Origin: Xiphias gladius
Taxonomy: Eukaryota; Chordata; Actinopteri; Istiophoriformes; Xiphiidae
Length of the DNA stretch: 64,000 nt
Assembly (NCBI RefSeq): GCF_016859285.1
Contig: NC_053414.1
Coordinates: 3,596,517-3,660,516, forward strand
Direction: 5' to 3'
The notes below the pieces were generated by a model. That model searched no databases. It had not been told where the DNA came from and was given only the letters and a program-made list of their open reading frames with translations. Positions 35,235-48,300 of this stretch are shown one piece after another; the stretch's first letter is position 1, and every line of letters begins with the position of its first letter. The position numbers and the translations under genes are program-made.

Positions 35235-38127
35235 AGGTTGTCAGGCTGTCAGATCACAGAGGGAGGCTGCACGTCTCTGGCCGCCGCTCTGAGATCCAAC
35301 CCCTCCCACCTGAGAGAGCTGGACCTGAGCTACAATCATCCAGGAGACAGAGGAGTGAAGCTGCTGTCTGCTGGGCTGGAGGATCCACATTGGAGGCTGG
35401 ACACTCTCAGGTATGAACAGACTAAAAGAGCTCACACGTTATCTCTCTGTCACACTGACAAGCTGAGGACTGTTGGTTCACAGTCGGTAACAGCAGCACA
35501 GGTGATAAAAGTGAAGACAGTAGCTGATGTGCTGATGGTCCCTGTCTCCACTGAGACTGACCTCCTAACTGATGCCAGACCAGGATCTGTGTTGGTAAGA
35601 TATGATTGTCTGGCACACTGCTTTCTTTGACGTGAAGAACTTCTTCGCTTTAGTCAAACAGAGTTCGTACAAAAACTACTTCTACTACTAATGACGCTGA
35701 CACAGTGAGTAACCTTTTACCGGAGTCCTGATCAGGAACCACAATGCAGAACGTTTAATGTGTTTAAGCTAGCAAGTATGAGGTTCCATACTGACAATGG
35801 CAAACAAACTGGCGAAGTAAGGGCCATCCCGCCGACTGGCCTTTCAGAGCACCACACTATCACCCTGAAGATACCTCAGAACAGAGGAAGAACGACACAA
35901 ATTATCTTTGGTTGAGTACAGACACACAAACTAGACAATTGCCAAGTTTAATTTTTGGCCTGTTATCAAGTTACTCACAAAACTGATGTTACTTACTTAC
36001 GGCTGGTGTGATCTGCCACCACTGATGTTGTCATTTTAACCAAGCCACAGTCAGCACCAGGTAAAAGTTGAGAATCTGCTAGCACCGTGTTTTGTGCACT
36101 GCTCTTTGCTAATGAGAATTTGTTGTATTTTGCTAACGTGGACTTCAGAATTCAGAGTCACTCGCACTGGTTTGCCTAAATAATCTTTCACATTCACAAA
36201 CGCTTGCACTGTAGGCTGGCGTAAAGGAGAGCAGCAATGCAACACTAGACGGTTGTAGTGGACAAAAGACAGTGGAGCACTTCGGCTTTATTGTAACCGA
36301 CACCGATCCATTAAAAATATGCCCAGATCGGCCCTGGCACTGATACTTTGGATTGAGTCAGGACATGTGATGGGGAATCAGTGTCAGAGGACAAGATCTG
36401 TCCACAAAGATATACTCAGCCTGGACTACGGAATATGACGCATTTTAAATGGCCCCTCCACAGGTTTGTGGCACTCAAGAGGCCCAGACCTGTTTGAGCT
36501 TCTCAGAGAGAGGGCGGGAGCGCGATACCTGCAATGACATGACCTCTAACCTCCAAGTGCAACCGACGCAGCAGCAAATTGCTCGCCAGTTTAAGCGTGC
36601 TGGAGAGCCTCACATTGAGGAGACGCTTTAGGGGAAGGAAACCCTTTACACCACCGTCGGTCCTTACCCCATTATTGAAGAAGCCTACAGAACTGCACCA
36701 ACAATTTTGTGGAATGAATGAACGACTGAATGAATGAGATCATTTTTCTTTCATGTCATGTCGTGTATCTAACCAATCACTCACAGGATTACTCAGACGT
36801 ATTCTTTAATCGACAACATCAAGAAAAAATACGGCAAATACATCTTGAGAGCAAAGTATCCATAGTTGTTCCAAATAGTCATCGTCAATGGCGGGATGAA
36901 AAACCTGCTGTCATAGAGATTTGGGAGACACGATAATCGATCCTCTCCTGGAGGACATTTGTATGACAGAAATAGTTCCCTAAAGAACGAAACACCTCGC
37001 ACCTCTGCCCACCTGATCAATCACTGCCTGAGGGGGGCAGGATTGTTGGTTTCGGAAAATTACGGAAATTGTCACACCCCCAACTCCCACTTCGGAAAAG
37101 TATGAGTGGAGGGCGTTTCCGAAGTTGTTCGACCATCCAACTAGCCATTCCTTAATGCAACATAGAAGTCAATAATGTACAGCTTTTATTCTTCCTGGAA
37201 TTTAATTTGAACCTTATCATAAATGACTTCCGTTAAATCTCCATCCGAGACTTTCGTCAAGAGGAAAAACAGCAGCATTATAAACAAGCTATGTTTAAGT
37301 TTACCTAACAAAGACCTATAGTGGCTGTGAAAATAATTCTAAAATTAGACAGGTTGACCAATCCATACAATGTCTGCCAGATTTTTTGAAGATAAATGAT
37401 GATGAAACATCTGAAGGTTCATTCTGACTTTGTTTCTTCCTCCAGGGTGGAACACGGTGGGAAGCAGAGGCTGACACCTGGTCTGAGGAAGTGTGAGTGT
37501 GTTTTAGCTTTGATTCATGAAAACAAGGCAGCACTTGTTAAAGCTTCAGTTGTGTTAGATGATAAACCGCTGCTGTCCTGTGTCTTGTTCTCTCCATCAG
37601 ATGCTGAAGAACTCACCCTGGACCCAAACTCAGCACACAGAAACCTCACACTGTCTGACAACAAGAGGAAGGTGACGGTAGTGACGAAGAAGCAGCCATA
37701 TCCTCATCATCCAGAGAGGTTTGACCACTGGCATCAGCTGCTGTGTAGAGATGGTCTGACCGGGCGCCGTTACTGGGAGGTCGAGTGGGAAGGAGAAGTT
37801 CAAATAGCAGTGAGCTACAGAGGAATCGTAAGGAAAGGAAAACGTTTTGACAGCAGGTTTGGAGAGACCAACCAGTCCTGGAGCCTGAGCTGCTCGAAAC
37901 GTGGTTATTATGTCAGTCACGAAAAGAACAAAACAGTCCTCCCTCCCTGCTCTGTCTCTAACAGAGTAGCAGTGTATGTGGACTGTCCTGCCGGCGTTCT
38001 GTCCTTCTACAGAGTCTCCTCTGGCACACCGATCCACCTCCACACCTTCAACGCCACATTCACTGAACCTGTCTACCCTGGGTTCTGGGTTGAATCCAGT
38101 TCCTCGGTGTCTCTGACTTCACTGTAG
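25330..38127 (+). CDS. NLR-C family receptor (NLRC3/NLRP12-like): FISNA-NACHT-LRR-B30.2, complete
   Basis: Cytosolic innate-immune receptor of the large fish NLR-C family. Exons: 25330-25384, 27775-27900, 28029-28082, 28939-30700, 30821-30994, 32007-32180, 33905-34078, 34462-34635, 35237-35410, 37446-37492, 37601-38127. All phases match, giving 1146 aa with no stop. Residues 1-18 start MGNWFT, fitting a myristoylation pattern. Residues 19-60 carry [15 protein letters not shown], a motif of fish NLR N-terminal exons. FISNA is about 80-150. The NACHT domain has Walker A GIAGIGKT (173-180) and Walker [11 protein letters not shown] (about 245). Five LRR exons of exactly 174 bp (LRELDLS motif) span about 666-955. 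PRY-SPRY is 972-1146, with [10 protein letters not shown] and GRRYWEVEW. Exon 1 is placed by phase and donor (tacg|gtaaga) and is the least certain part. Exons 6/8 and 7/9 are near-identical pairs. The ligand is unknown; the B30.2 domain is the likely recognition surface. Confidence 0.88.
26655..26716. repeat. interrupted poly-T tract in NLR intron 1
   Basis: T runs of 16, 8 and about 28 broken by ggga and gtatgc-like spacers. Confidence 0.85.
31290..31500. repeat. teleost interspersed repeat (cttttatccgaagtgactta type) in NLR intron
   Basis: Contains tttacatttactcgcttgg and acttttatccgaagtgactt, words of an abundant fish repeat; related to 13840-14050. Confidence 0.5.
32918..33822. mobile_element. 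non-autonomous DNA-transposon-like insertion between LRR exons 6 and 7
   Basis: It starts ggggtggagaaaaatctcttc. It ends near gaagattcctacccaca, whose reverse complement tgtgggtaggaatcttc resembles the start. Near both ends are agaatcgtgattttc and gagaattgattttgaatc. It explains why this intron is about 1.1 kb longer than its duplicate between exons 8 and 9. Confidence 0.5.
33823..33904 (+). repeat. (GT)32 microsatellite directly upstream of LRR exon 7 acceptor
   Basis: 33823-33886 is an uninterrupted GT run. It is followed by ctgtgtgtgtctccag and then the exon at 33905, so the run occupies the place of the polypyrimidine tract. Confidence 0.95.
35193..35236 (+). repeat. (GT)n microsatellite at LRR exon 9 acceptor
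   Basis: About 19-20 GT units with one interruption run straight into gtccag and the exon at 35237. There is no separate polypyrimidine tract. Confidence 0.95.
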
Positions 38128-38949
38128 GAGTGAGCATAAGTAGTGTCTCTTTTAAAGTTTCTCAAGGGCTACCTATCAGTTTGCTGAAAGAAAAATCGAG
38201 ATGTTCTACCCAGTAATAATTTCTCTGGTCCTTGAGTTGATTCTCCAAGGCCCGAAACTCGTATTGATAAAGCTTGTTAAAGTCTTGACCCCTAAATATT
38301 TTTGATTTATTTAGGTCCCATTTCAGATTATATTTTAGGTTTAATAACTTGTGATATTGGCTGCTTGACTACTGTTGCTTCTTACCTATATTTAATTTGT
38401 AATCTGACACAGGACTGCATTGTGTTGTTTCCTCCATCACTGCCTCAAAGGTTTGTGGTATATTAGTTAAGTAGAGAATGGGGTCATCTGCTGTTTGCCC
38501 CTTTTCCTGTCCAAGAACCAGTAATTGTATGTTAGAACTACGCCTTACTTTCTCCCACAAGGGTTCCACACCATGTTCCCAGAAAAACTGTTCTGATTCC
38601 TGGGGCTAAGGGGGCAATTTTTCTTGTGTGGAGAACACTCTTCCAGTGTCTGCTGCCAGTGAGTTAGTTCAGCATAGTTCAACTTGACAAGATTCAACGG
38701 TTCACTTTAAAAGACGCCAAGAATCTTCCCCAAGACTCACCGAAACCAAACCACTGAAGTCCTGTGCTGCGAATGGGACTTCTACTTGTTGGGATATGTA
38801 AGTTATGGATTCACCTCGGCCCACTTGGACCTGGGACATCTGCAGACAACCAGAGGCGGAGATAAACAGAGGCCACAGTCAAAAATGTCTCGCATGGATC
38901 CAAAGAAGAAAATCTCATCTAAACAGAAGATTCAATCTACAAATGTGGT

Positions 38950-39210
38950 TGTTGTCACAATCTGCCCCTTTAATTCTGTTATGGAGTCTGTGCTTCCTGT
39001 TTTGTTACTTCTTACCTGTTGTGTATTTATTGTGAGTATATTGGTTTCACCTGTCCCCTATTACCCTTGCGTATTTAAGTCCCTGTATTCCGCTCAGTCT
39101 TTGTCGTTTCTTCTGTTTTGTTTCCTCTCTGCATGTTTCTAGTGTTCCTGATGTGTCTGTGTTCCTGCTTTCCTGTTATTGTCATCGGGCAATGTGCTAA
39201 ACTGTTTAAA
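38950..39210 (+). repeat. possible solo LTR fragment
   Basis: Starts with tgtcacaatctgcccc and contains gcgtatttaagtccctgtat followed by tcagtctttgtcg, resembling a promoter block of fish Ty3/gypsy LTRs. No internal retroelement sequence or target duplication was confirmed. Confidence 0.25.
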
Positions 39211-40709
39211 TAGGTACCGTCTCCACCCCAACCAAGAGCACACCAAGTGAAACACCAGCCTCGCTGATAACCAGCGGTGGTTGAAACTGCGCTTTCTGAA
39301 GCGCTGAACTGCTACGAAAGCAGTTCAGTGCTAAAAATGGTGACATCTGCAGGCCAAATCGGGGGTATTGCATTTGTAGTTAAATACAGTGGCCTTTAGT
39401 GACTCTGGTACAGGTTCGATGCAACGAGGACCTCGATGGTCCCTTGATTTTTGGCGTCTTGCAACAATACTTTGATGAGGCCAAATTTCTCTAACAAGCC
39501 GAGATCAGAGATTGTGCACCTGGATGTGATGTTTAGTGGATGCCGCTAAACATGACACTTCTTCTTAGATGTACCACTCTTGAAGACAGACACTTTTTGT
39601 ATTTTACAAAGTAGAGTGTGTCATAACGAGCCTCTGGGATTAGGAAAGACAAAAACATAGTTGTGTGGGGAACCAGCGATGACGTCGGCAAAAATAACAC
39701 CAAAAATATGCCTACCGTAACAGCAGAAAGGCATTCTGGGTGGACTGGCCAGGTGCATCCTGTTGCTTGAATGGGCAATATTTGATACACATTCCTGCTC
39801 ATATCATTCTTGATTTTTTTCAAAACTGTCATCGAGATGCTGTTAAGTAGAAACGTCGCGTAAATTTAGGACTAAAGAGGACAAGACAAGAACGCCTCCA
39901 CGGTGTCTGCGGGACATTAGTCAACAGATGGAAGGGAAAAAAATGAAGGAAGCACATTTATCACACTTTGTTTAATCAAAAAAAACAAAACGTTGTTCTT
40001 ATTATTTATTCCAGCTCAGTTGCCTGATAAAACCTTAAGTCGTCTTTTTCACAAAAAGGTAAAGTACCTCGTTGTCTTTGTTAATGACAAACCATCCTTT
40101 CTTCTGTACAGCAACAATAAAACGACAAACTCTTGTAAACAAACTATGATGGAGTTTGACTGACATGTGAGGTCATTCGTCCTATTTTCCCTCAGACCTA
40201 CAGGGGGGATCACACCGTGAATCCACTCTCACCTGAACCTCTATGAGATCTAACCTGAACCTATCTGAAATCAGTCAACACTCCCATGACTAGCAGCCTT
40301 TCAGCTTCCACGTCAGTTCCGCCCAAGACAGACTGACCTCTGCTGAACCCACATGCGGCTCCACCTTCACTAACTCACACAATTCTGTTTTTAAATTCTA
40401 GTGAAGAGCTTAAAGTTGCCAAATTTTCTGTAACCCCTCATCCTGTCTTTTGTCCTCAGACTTTATTTAATGTTCAGCATAATCTTTTTTGTTGTTTTTT
40501 TGGTCCTTTGCAGTTTTTGGGTATTTTTGAGTGAGACTTCGTAAGCGGAAGTAGTATGGAAGCCCATTTCCACCAATGTGCTGAAAAAAAATCAAAAACC
40601 CTATAATTCATTATAATGAGAAACGTACAATTTGAAATAATGACTTAGTATCTCAAAATAATGAGAAACCTTCTCAGTATTTTGACTTAGGCCAACCATC
40701 ATGAAGTCA

Positions 40710-40757
40710 TGTGCACTAGCTAGCTTTCTGTCTTCGCTGAAAGCTAGCTAGTGCACA
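40710..40757. other. perfect 19-bp inverted repeat with 10-nt loop
   Basis: The arm at 40710-40728 (tgtgcactagctagctttc) is exactly complementary to 40739-40757, around the loop tgtcttcgct. Arms are rich in GCTAGC. Confidence 0.9.
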
Positions 40758-41689
40758 ACAGATGGAGGCAGCCCCGGTTCTGTAGCGCCGATGTAGAGCA
40801 AGCAACTTGTAGATATTGCTGCGCTCTCGACAACCAAGCTAAACTTGGCTGCGTATCTTCTTGTACAAATGACAAAATGTAGTAATATAATGTTATCCTT
40901 AACATTAATCTGGATAATATTGTGTGTAGGAACACATTTAACATTATTTTACTGGATTCTGCATACATGAAGCTCACGTCTAGCTTTGAATATTGAGAAA
41001 GTTTCTCATTGTAATGACTTACAGGATCTTTTCTTTTTCATCTCCTTGGGCTACCACAGGGGTGGTAAGCGTAGGTTGAACTAACGGTTGCTTGTGAACA
41101 GTGAGATCTCTCTACAGTAGTACAGTGCAGTGTTTCAGTAGATGCCACTTTCACATATAGAAATAACGTCCTGCGGGTCCCCTAAAAAGCGAACTGTGTT
41201 TCGGTTCTTGTGGACAAACAGCAGCAGTTCATGATTGTTTTCATCCCTTTTATCTTGTGATCACAACTTCATTACATCTTGCATCTGAGATAACAAATTA
41301 TGTTTTCGGTTTTTGTTTTATGTTTTTGTTCTTTTTCCTTTTTCCAAAGGTAATGACCTAATTACAGACACGATTCTACGATGAAACAGCTTCTTTTCCT
41401 GAGATAAAGACTAATGCAAGTCCTGATTAATACTGAACTGTTTGATAGCTACAGATAACCTGATCATTCAATCCTGATCACAGTATAAGAGACCTAAATA
41501 ATTTGATCAGAGCACAAATAGTTACTTTCAGATAATAAAATAATATTCATGATCTTGAGATAATAAAATCTTTTTCAAAAATAATTCCATTCAGTCTTCG
41601 TCAGATTTTATGAGTCAGAGCTTCACCAAACGATCCTTGATGCGATCCTGAAGCATTACATAAAAAAGTTCAACGTTTTGCCGACTGCT

Positions 41690-41900
41690 CTTCTTCTCTT
41701 TGTTCTTGAGTTAGAGGTTCAAACTGGTACAACTCTCATGTTTATACAGCAACTCTGAGGCTACAGCCAGCAGCTGGTTAGCTTAGCTTGGCACAAACAC
41801 TGGAGACAGGGGGAAACAGACTGAAACAAACCTGGCTCTGTCCACAGGTAACTTAGTCCGCCCACCAGCACCTCTTCAGCTCACTGATCAACGTGTTGTT
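41690..41900. repeat. common teleost interspersed repeat
   Basis: Contains cagcagctggttagcttagc, ttggcacaaacactggagac and aacctggctctgtccacagg in the order seen in a repeat abundant across fish. A short related piece lies at about 31235-31280. Confidence 0.5.
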
Positions 41901-42378
41901 TCTCACTTGTTTAACTGTAGATGATAATTCACGGTTTAACGGTGTTAAGACCCCAGGAGGTTGCCATCGTGATTCCTGGTGTGCATGAGAATTTGTCTGC
42001 TTATGCGTATCCCTGATTCTAGTATGTACACGTGCATGGGCGCGTCCACAGTTGGTCGTCCCTTTGAAAGGTCGCAGCAGTCCACATCCACGTCCTTCCA
42101 AGAGCAAGATCGAGGCTTCATATATAACAGACTTTGACTCCCGACAAGAAAAACCAGTATTTTCTAATATCTTGAACTGCTCTTTTAGTCACTAGGATTT
42201 AGAGTGTTTTATGTGTGTTTAAATTTTTTTCAAATTATTCTGACGACATATTCTGAAGGAAAACAAGAAAAACAAAGCGAATGCAGTGTTGCATTGCTGT
42301 CTACCACTGGGTCATTCCTGCGTCGACCACCAGATGACGCCAAAGAGATTAATTACGATACATGAGATGGAGGAAATC

Positions 42379-45300
42379 TTACAGGTTCTCTAAACCTGCC
42401 ATGTCCACCTTCACTTTGACGAACAGCGTGTCGTCTTTGACATACGCAGCATTCTGGGGAGTCTCTAGCTTGTCGAGAGGAACGAAGCATGAAAATCCAG
42501 AAGCGACATTGCTCACCGAATCGGCGGCGGGTTGTTGGAAGCTTTTGGATGTTGGGTCGGGTCTAAAGTTGAGACTGCGGTGGTTGCCGGCACCGCTTTG
42601 ATCCAGAATAGACAGAGACACGGTCTGTCTGAAAGGCCACGGCAGCAGAGCGTCGAAGTCTCCCGGCATCAGGACCACATAAAGGGACAGGTGAGTCCCT
42701 CTTCCCTCGCCGTCCCCGTTCAGATAGGCTTTGATGGCCATCTTGTAGCCGCAGCGTCCAGTGTGGAACGGCCTGCTGCTCAGGCACAGCGGCTGACCTT
42801 TGGCCTCGGCGTCCCTCCTTTTCCTGAAGTCCTGGATCTTCCAGATCAGTTTGCCGTCATAGGACGTGGCCTCGAGCTCCTGCAGGTGCTGCATGTTGCG
42901 ACTGAGCTGAGCGGCGTGGAGATCCAGGAGGCCGGATTGATGCTTCAGATTCTCCTCCAAAGTTCCTGGAGGAAGGAAATACCAACAGCATTTACCGAAA
43001 TGTTGTACCAGCCTTCTTAGTAGGTGTGTTTAAAAGGAGTCAACCCGGCGCCCGTCAGCTGAACCTCCTGCTGGAAGCTGGTGAGTCGTCCTGTTTTCAG
43101 TCCCTTTTGAACTGCTGATTTCAGATTAGGGTCAACTGTTCTCAGTCTTTACCGGTCTTCGCTGCAAAATTACCAAAAACTGAGAAAGCCGTTGTGCTCC
43201 GTAAGTCTCCTGGTGGCAGGTGTTTCTGCGCCGTGGCCAACAGCTAGCCTGGTCATCAGACTGAAACGCCGCCGCTCGGTTTCATTTCACTCATTTAAAC
43301 ACTGAGCATTTTGACTCTTTCCATAAACGTCCTGTTTCACAAACATGAACGTGCAAGTCACCTGGGTCTGAACCGACAGGTGAAGTCAGCAAAGTTACAT
43401 ATTTCATTTTTGAAGACGGCTGCAATGTCACAATTTGTAAACTGTGGGATCCAGGAACTGGTCCCAGTGGGAGAATCTTAGTAGTTAAAGTGGGACATTT
43501 TTGACTTTAGGAGTTACCTAAGCGCACCCGAACCTGATTAGTTTCAGGTTGGATCTTCAAGGATCTTCTTCGTGTCTAGACCAGAGAGGCAGGTCACTGC
43601 TACAGTTTTTCAGTTGTAAAAAAAAACAACATCTTTCTTGCTGATTTAATTTGGGCATCGCTGCGCTGTTCAATAAGTTTCACATATTGGTCTCATTATC
43701 AGTTTCAGATTGGAAAAATGATTCAGCTGGACTGTAAACGGCACTTTCTTGCAACGGGAAACACCAGTTTAGGGGTGCGTGTGGACATAAGATCAACCTG
43801 CTCCTTAAAAAAAAGAAGCAGGTATTTTCAGTAGAGACAGAAAAACTGTTTCAAAGCAGGTTTATAAAGGTAGGTTTTCAGGTTTTGTTACCCAGGTGTT
43901 CTCTGAGGGCCTCGACCGCCGACACCTCCTGCATCACGGCATCCAGAGACTTTCTAAGCTGCTCCAGCTCCTCCAGACCGGGGAGTCCCCGGGACACCTG
44001 CTGGACCTCCAGCTGGACGGTGGACAGGACGTCCTCCTGCCTGTTCAGAGTCCTCTGATCACACACACAGACAGAGGTAACGTGGTTAAATACTGCTGCT
44101 CTGACTCGGAGAACCACAGGGATCGCAGGCAAATCCAGATTGTGTGATTTAAGAAGGAAAACACCGTCGCGATTTTTTTAAAACACGCGGTTACGTGTGA
44201 TTATGTGTTTTTGAGGAACAAGTGTGAAGCTGATACTTTGTGATGTTTGGGATCTAAGAAGGTATGAAGAACCACTTAAGAAGGTGTGATCATCGTTGGC
44301 ACGTTTGTAGGCATGAAACTATTTTCTCTGCAGGTTTTGATGTGATAGTAAGAGTTTGGATAAGCTTTTGAAAGCATGGTTTGAGTATTCAAACCATGAA
44401 CGCAGCCGTACAAGACTACAGAAATACCCCATTACAAGTAAATGTCCTGCATTCAAAATTTCACTTTAGTAAAAGTAAAGAAGGACTTGCGACAAAACGT
44501 ACCTAAAGTCCAAAAAGTAAAAGTACTCGTTACGCAGAACGGCATCTTTCTTTGTTATTTCTATTATCAATGTTGATTTTACTTTAATGTTGTAGCTGGT
44601 CGATGCGGAGCTCATTTTTTAACTACTTTATATACTGTTGCGTAGTTTAATCTCTAACAGCGCATCATTCTATGAACTGACAATATGTTCTGTAAGTAAA
44701 ATCTTGATCTGAGGAGTAATTAGTAACTACAGCTGTAGTGTAATAAAGTTTCCCTCTGAGATGTGGTGAGGTAAAAGTATAAAGTAAAGCATAAAACGGA
44801 AACAAAGTATCCCAGAACTGTACATACGTACAGTAGCTGAGCAAACGTACTTAGTTACTTTCTACCAGTGAAAAAATTCTAGCGGAGCCCAAATGTTTCT
44901 CTAAAGTCGGAGTCTGCAAACCGCTCAGGTGTTTGACGCCCTCGCGGACTTCAGTTTCGTCCTTCTGCTCAGAGCGTTGATCTGCGTTTCTTCATCGTCG
45001 TAGTTGATGCGACTTAATTTAACGTCACAATATCGTACTAACGCGAACTGACGTCGACGTAACACTAACAGCTTTCCTTCTTGTCAACAAATCCCAGACT
45101 GTGCAGACTGAAACCACCACTGAACGTCTACTAACAAGTTTTCTGTGTGTGTATCAAAGCCTGATGTATCTTATTCCTCTGTGTCATACAAAAATTATTC
45201 AAAACAGAATGAATGAGGTTTTTTTTTTTGGTAAACGAAGCTGTATACTGTATTTGTGAGGTGTTTTAAAGACTTCCATCTTCAGTAGGAACCAATGGAA

Positions 45301-48300
45301 AGAGCTGAGAGTCGGACTAAATCCATTTTGCAGCTAGGATTTGGATTCATTAGCACGGATAAATTTCAAGCTCACAACTCCTACATGATCCGGGATGATG
45401 GAGACCCGAGGGCTCAGAGGAAATGGGGGTCGAGACGGGGATGATCAGACGCGACCAGAGGAGGGAGAGGGAGAGTTAAACTGTGCGCTAACCTGAGCTG
45501 TAGCGACGCTGCGTTCGTGGCAGCTGCTCTGTTGCAGCAGCGGCTGGATTTTCTTCTGCAGGCCGGCGAGCAGTAGGCCGTCGGCCTGGGCCTCCTGCTG
45601 CCTCAGCAGCACCTCCTCCTGGAGAACCCCCACCTGACGGAGGAGACAGCAGTCTCAGGTGAACGCTCTCTAACGCTTTGCAGTCAGAAATCTCTAGGAA
45701 CATTGGCAAGAATTAGATCTGTGCGTCATTCAGGTTTCAAGCTATATCATACACACTCAGTTATCAGTTTATTAGGTACACCTGGCTAAAACGAATGCAG
45801 TGGGATTCAGCAGCCCTGTGATAAATCCTTGAAACTGTAACTTGGTGTTTATTCAACTGATCATTCTGGATGCAGTTTGTGCTGCTTTTGAACTGTATCG
45901 TATTACATTATTTCATCCCATTCATATCAATGTGGGTAGACCGAAGTAAAGCACTGATAAGCCTCGGGGCTTTTTTAGGTTGGTCCTCGGTTCACCGTCA
46001 GTAGCAACAGAACGAGTCACCTAACTAACTAATAAATATGCTGCTTTGTGATATGGCAGGCTGCTTGTTCGGGTCGTCTTCAGCGCCTCTGTACTATGGG
46101 GCGGAGGTATGATCGTATTATCTTGTTAAAAGGTGTGACCGGCTGTTCCCACATCTATTGTTTCCCAACAATCTCTTAAAAAAAAGGGAGAGGAAAGACA
46201 AGCGTGGCATACCACGGACGCCCATAACTTCTGCAGGATATCACGGGACTGGGAATAAGGTGGATAGCTGAGGTATGTTTAACAGAGCTTGGTCTTCTTT
46301 TACTGATTTTAAAAGGAGAATTTGGGCCAACGACCGACGCAGACGTCTGCCGAATCAAACCGTCGCTGCGTTACATTAAATTTACTGGGAGCCGTCAGCG
46401 AAGCGAAAAGGGGTCTTTTGTCCGACTTTTGCTTTCAGTTTTTCTTTGGCAGACCTGTTGTTCCAGGTTGGTGTTGCTCCTCAGGACCAGCAGCATGTGA
46501 TGGTTGACACCGGCGTCTTCGTGCAGTTTAACTTTCCCTCTTTTATCCTGCAGGAGACAACACTTCAGAGATCAGCGTCTTCGAAAATGTTAGCGTGAGC
46601 ACCGGGGTGTTTTTTGTTGCTTCGTCGGATGAACACACCTGGACAGAGCAGCCGAACTTCTTATAAGAGCAGAAAACGTGAACCTCAGGACACGACTCTC
46701 TGTGCTCCGTCAGCTGAAAGAAAAAAAAACAAAACACGCACAACATGGACAAACTCATTCTTGACTCCGATTGGTCAATTATGACTTTCTCAAGTCTGTG
46801 GAATCACAGATGTTCACAGTAACTGTCATCCTGTCGTCCCACCAACACTAGTCCTGCTGCTGATCTCGGCAGTCATAAATTAAAAGGAGCCTGTGGAGTT
46901 TTAGTCCTCTAGAGGCGCCATGGAGCTGTTTTCTATTAGTGGCTTCCTTGTTTTGTCGCCCCCCCACACACACGTGAACGCGGGTGATGCAATGCATCCC
47001 TGCACTACCTACACTCCTTCGGTGATTTCACACATGTGGCGGTAAAGCGTCAAGACATGCAGCAATGTACCTGCCGGTGTTGGAGTTAAAGAAGCTTACT
47101 TTAAAACCTGAGTCATAACTCAGTCAAATCTGATCACACAGATTTGAAACGCATAATTTTGGATTCAGTGTGACTTGCTTTTTCCGAGGACGTCATTATC
47201 TCTGACGTACATCCCAAGTAAACGTGCAAAAATCTGCTTGGAGAAAAAGACGCTCCTTATGACTGCAGAACCTGCCTGAGATTCATCATTTTTAAGTTTT
47301 CTTATTGAAGTAATCCGCACGAAAAGCAAACACACGTGCCGACACTCAGCCAATCAGCCGTCGGATGATCGCTGCATCTGCAGGTTTATGGTGCGAATCA
47401 GAGGACGAGCTCACCTTGTGTCTGGGAACCTTCTGCGAGCAGCTGCTGGGACAGTCCACCTCCACGTCTGGACACGTGCTCTGCACGTGATCCTAACAAC
47501 ACAGAGACACCACCAACACATCAGCGGGACTCAACATTTCAGCTCGATGAAAAGCTGTGACTGCTCACGGTGGTCACGTGTCCTGTCTCTGGGGTGGAAA
47601 CTCTCAGTTAAAGTCGTGTCTAAGAACGGCATCTCTGCAGATTCCCTTTAACCCCCCCCGACTCATTTCTGGTGCATGTTTGCAGGGTAGAAATCCTCTC
47701 CTGAAATCGAGTCCTTGAGCATGTCCTGAGGCAGCTGGACCAGGAACAGGACGCGGCCGGAGCATGGCGGCTTTACCTGGATCAGGCTGAGTCGGTGCGG
47801 TTGCCCGCAGTGTGGGCAGGGCTCCGTCCGGTGAAGACAGGTGTTGGTCAGGTGTTCCTGCAGGCATCTCCTCTGTAGCACCGCCCTGCAGCCTGGATTG
47901 GTGCACTGCAGCTGCTCATGCTGACAGGACCTCAGGTGCTCCTGCAGAAGACGAAAAGATACACGATTCTGATGATAAGATTTTGTCGGCTCCGAGCTCC
48001 ACAAAACTGTGCTTTTATACGTGTTTATCAGGCGGATTGCTGAGTTTACATCTATTATGCAAATAACAGGAACATTTACTGAGGTCACGCTATTTACGAC
48101 TGTCAGTTTTGCCTCCGAGAAGCAGTCGCAAACACCGTAATCCCTTCTGCCGCAAGCGCAGATGGGATTTACAAGAGCCTGTAACGGCAAGAGAAACCTG
48201 CGTTAAACACAGGCTTGTAAATAACTGAAACCTGACTGTCAGAAACGAAAATGAAGAAATGAGGCTGGTATTAATGAACACAATATCTAAACACCCTGAC

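Larger units (their letters stand above)
38128..42378. other. NLR-traf5 intergenic region (both 3' UTRs)
   Basis: Two convergent genes end here, so both 3' UTRs lie in this stretch. It also holds an LTR-like segment, a perfect hairpin (40710-40757) and a common teleost repeat (41690-41900). No supported coding sequence. Confidence 0.5.

Noticed and set aside
42532-43020. 162-aa open frame antisense to the traf5 MATH exon
   Set aside because: Shadow of the conserved TRAF5 coding exon on the other strand.
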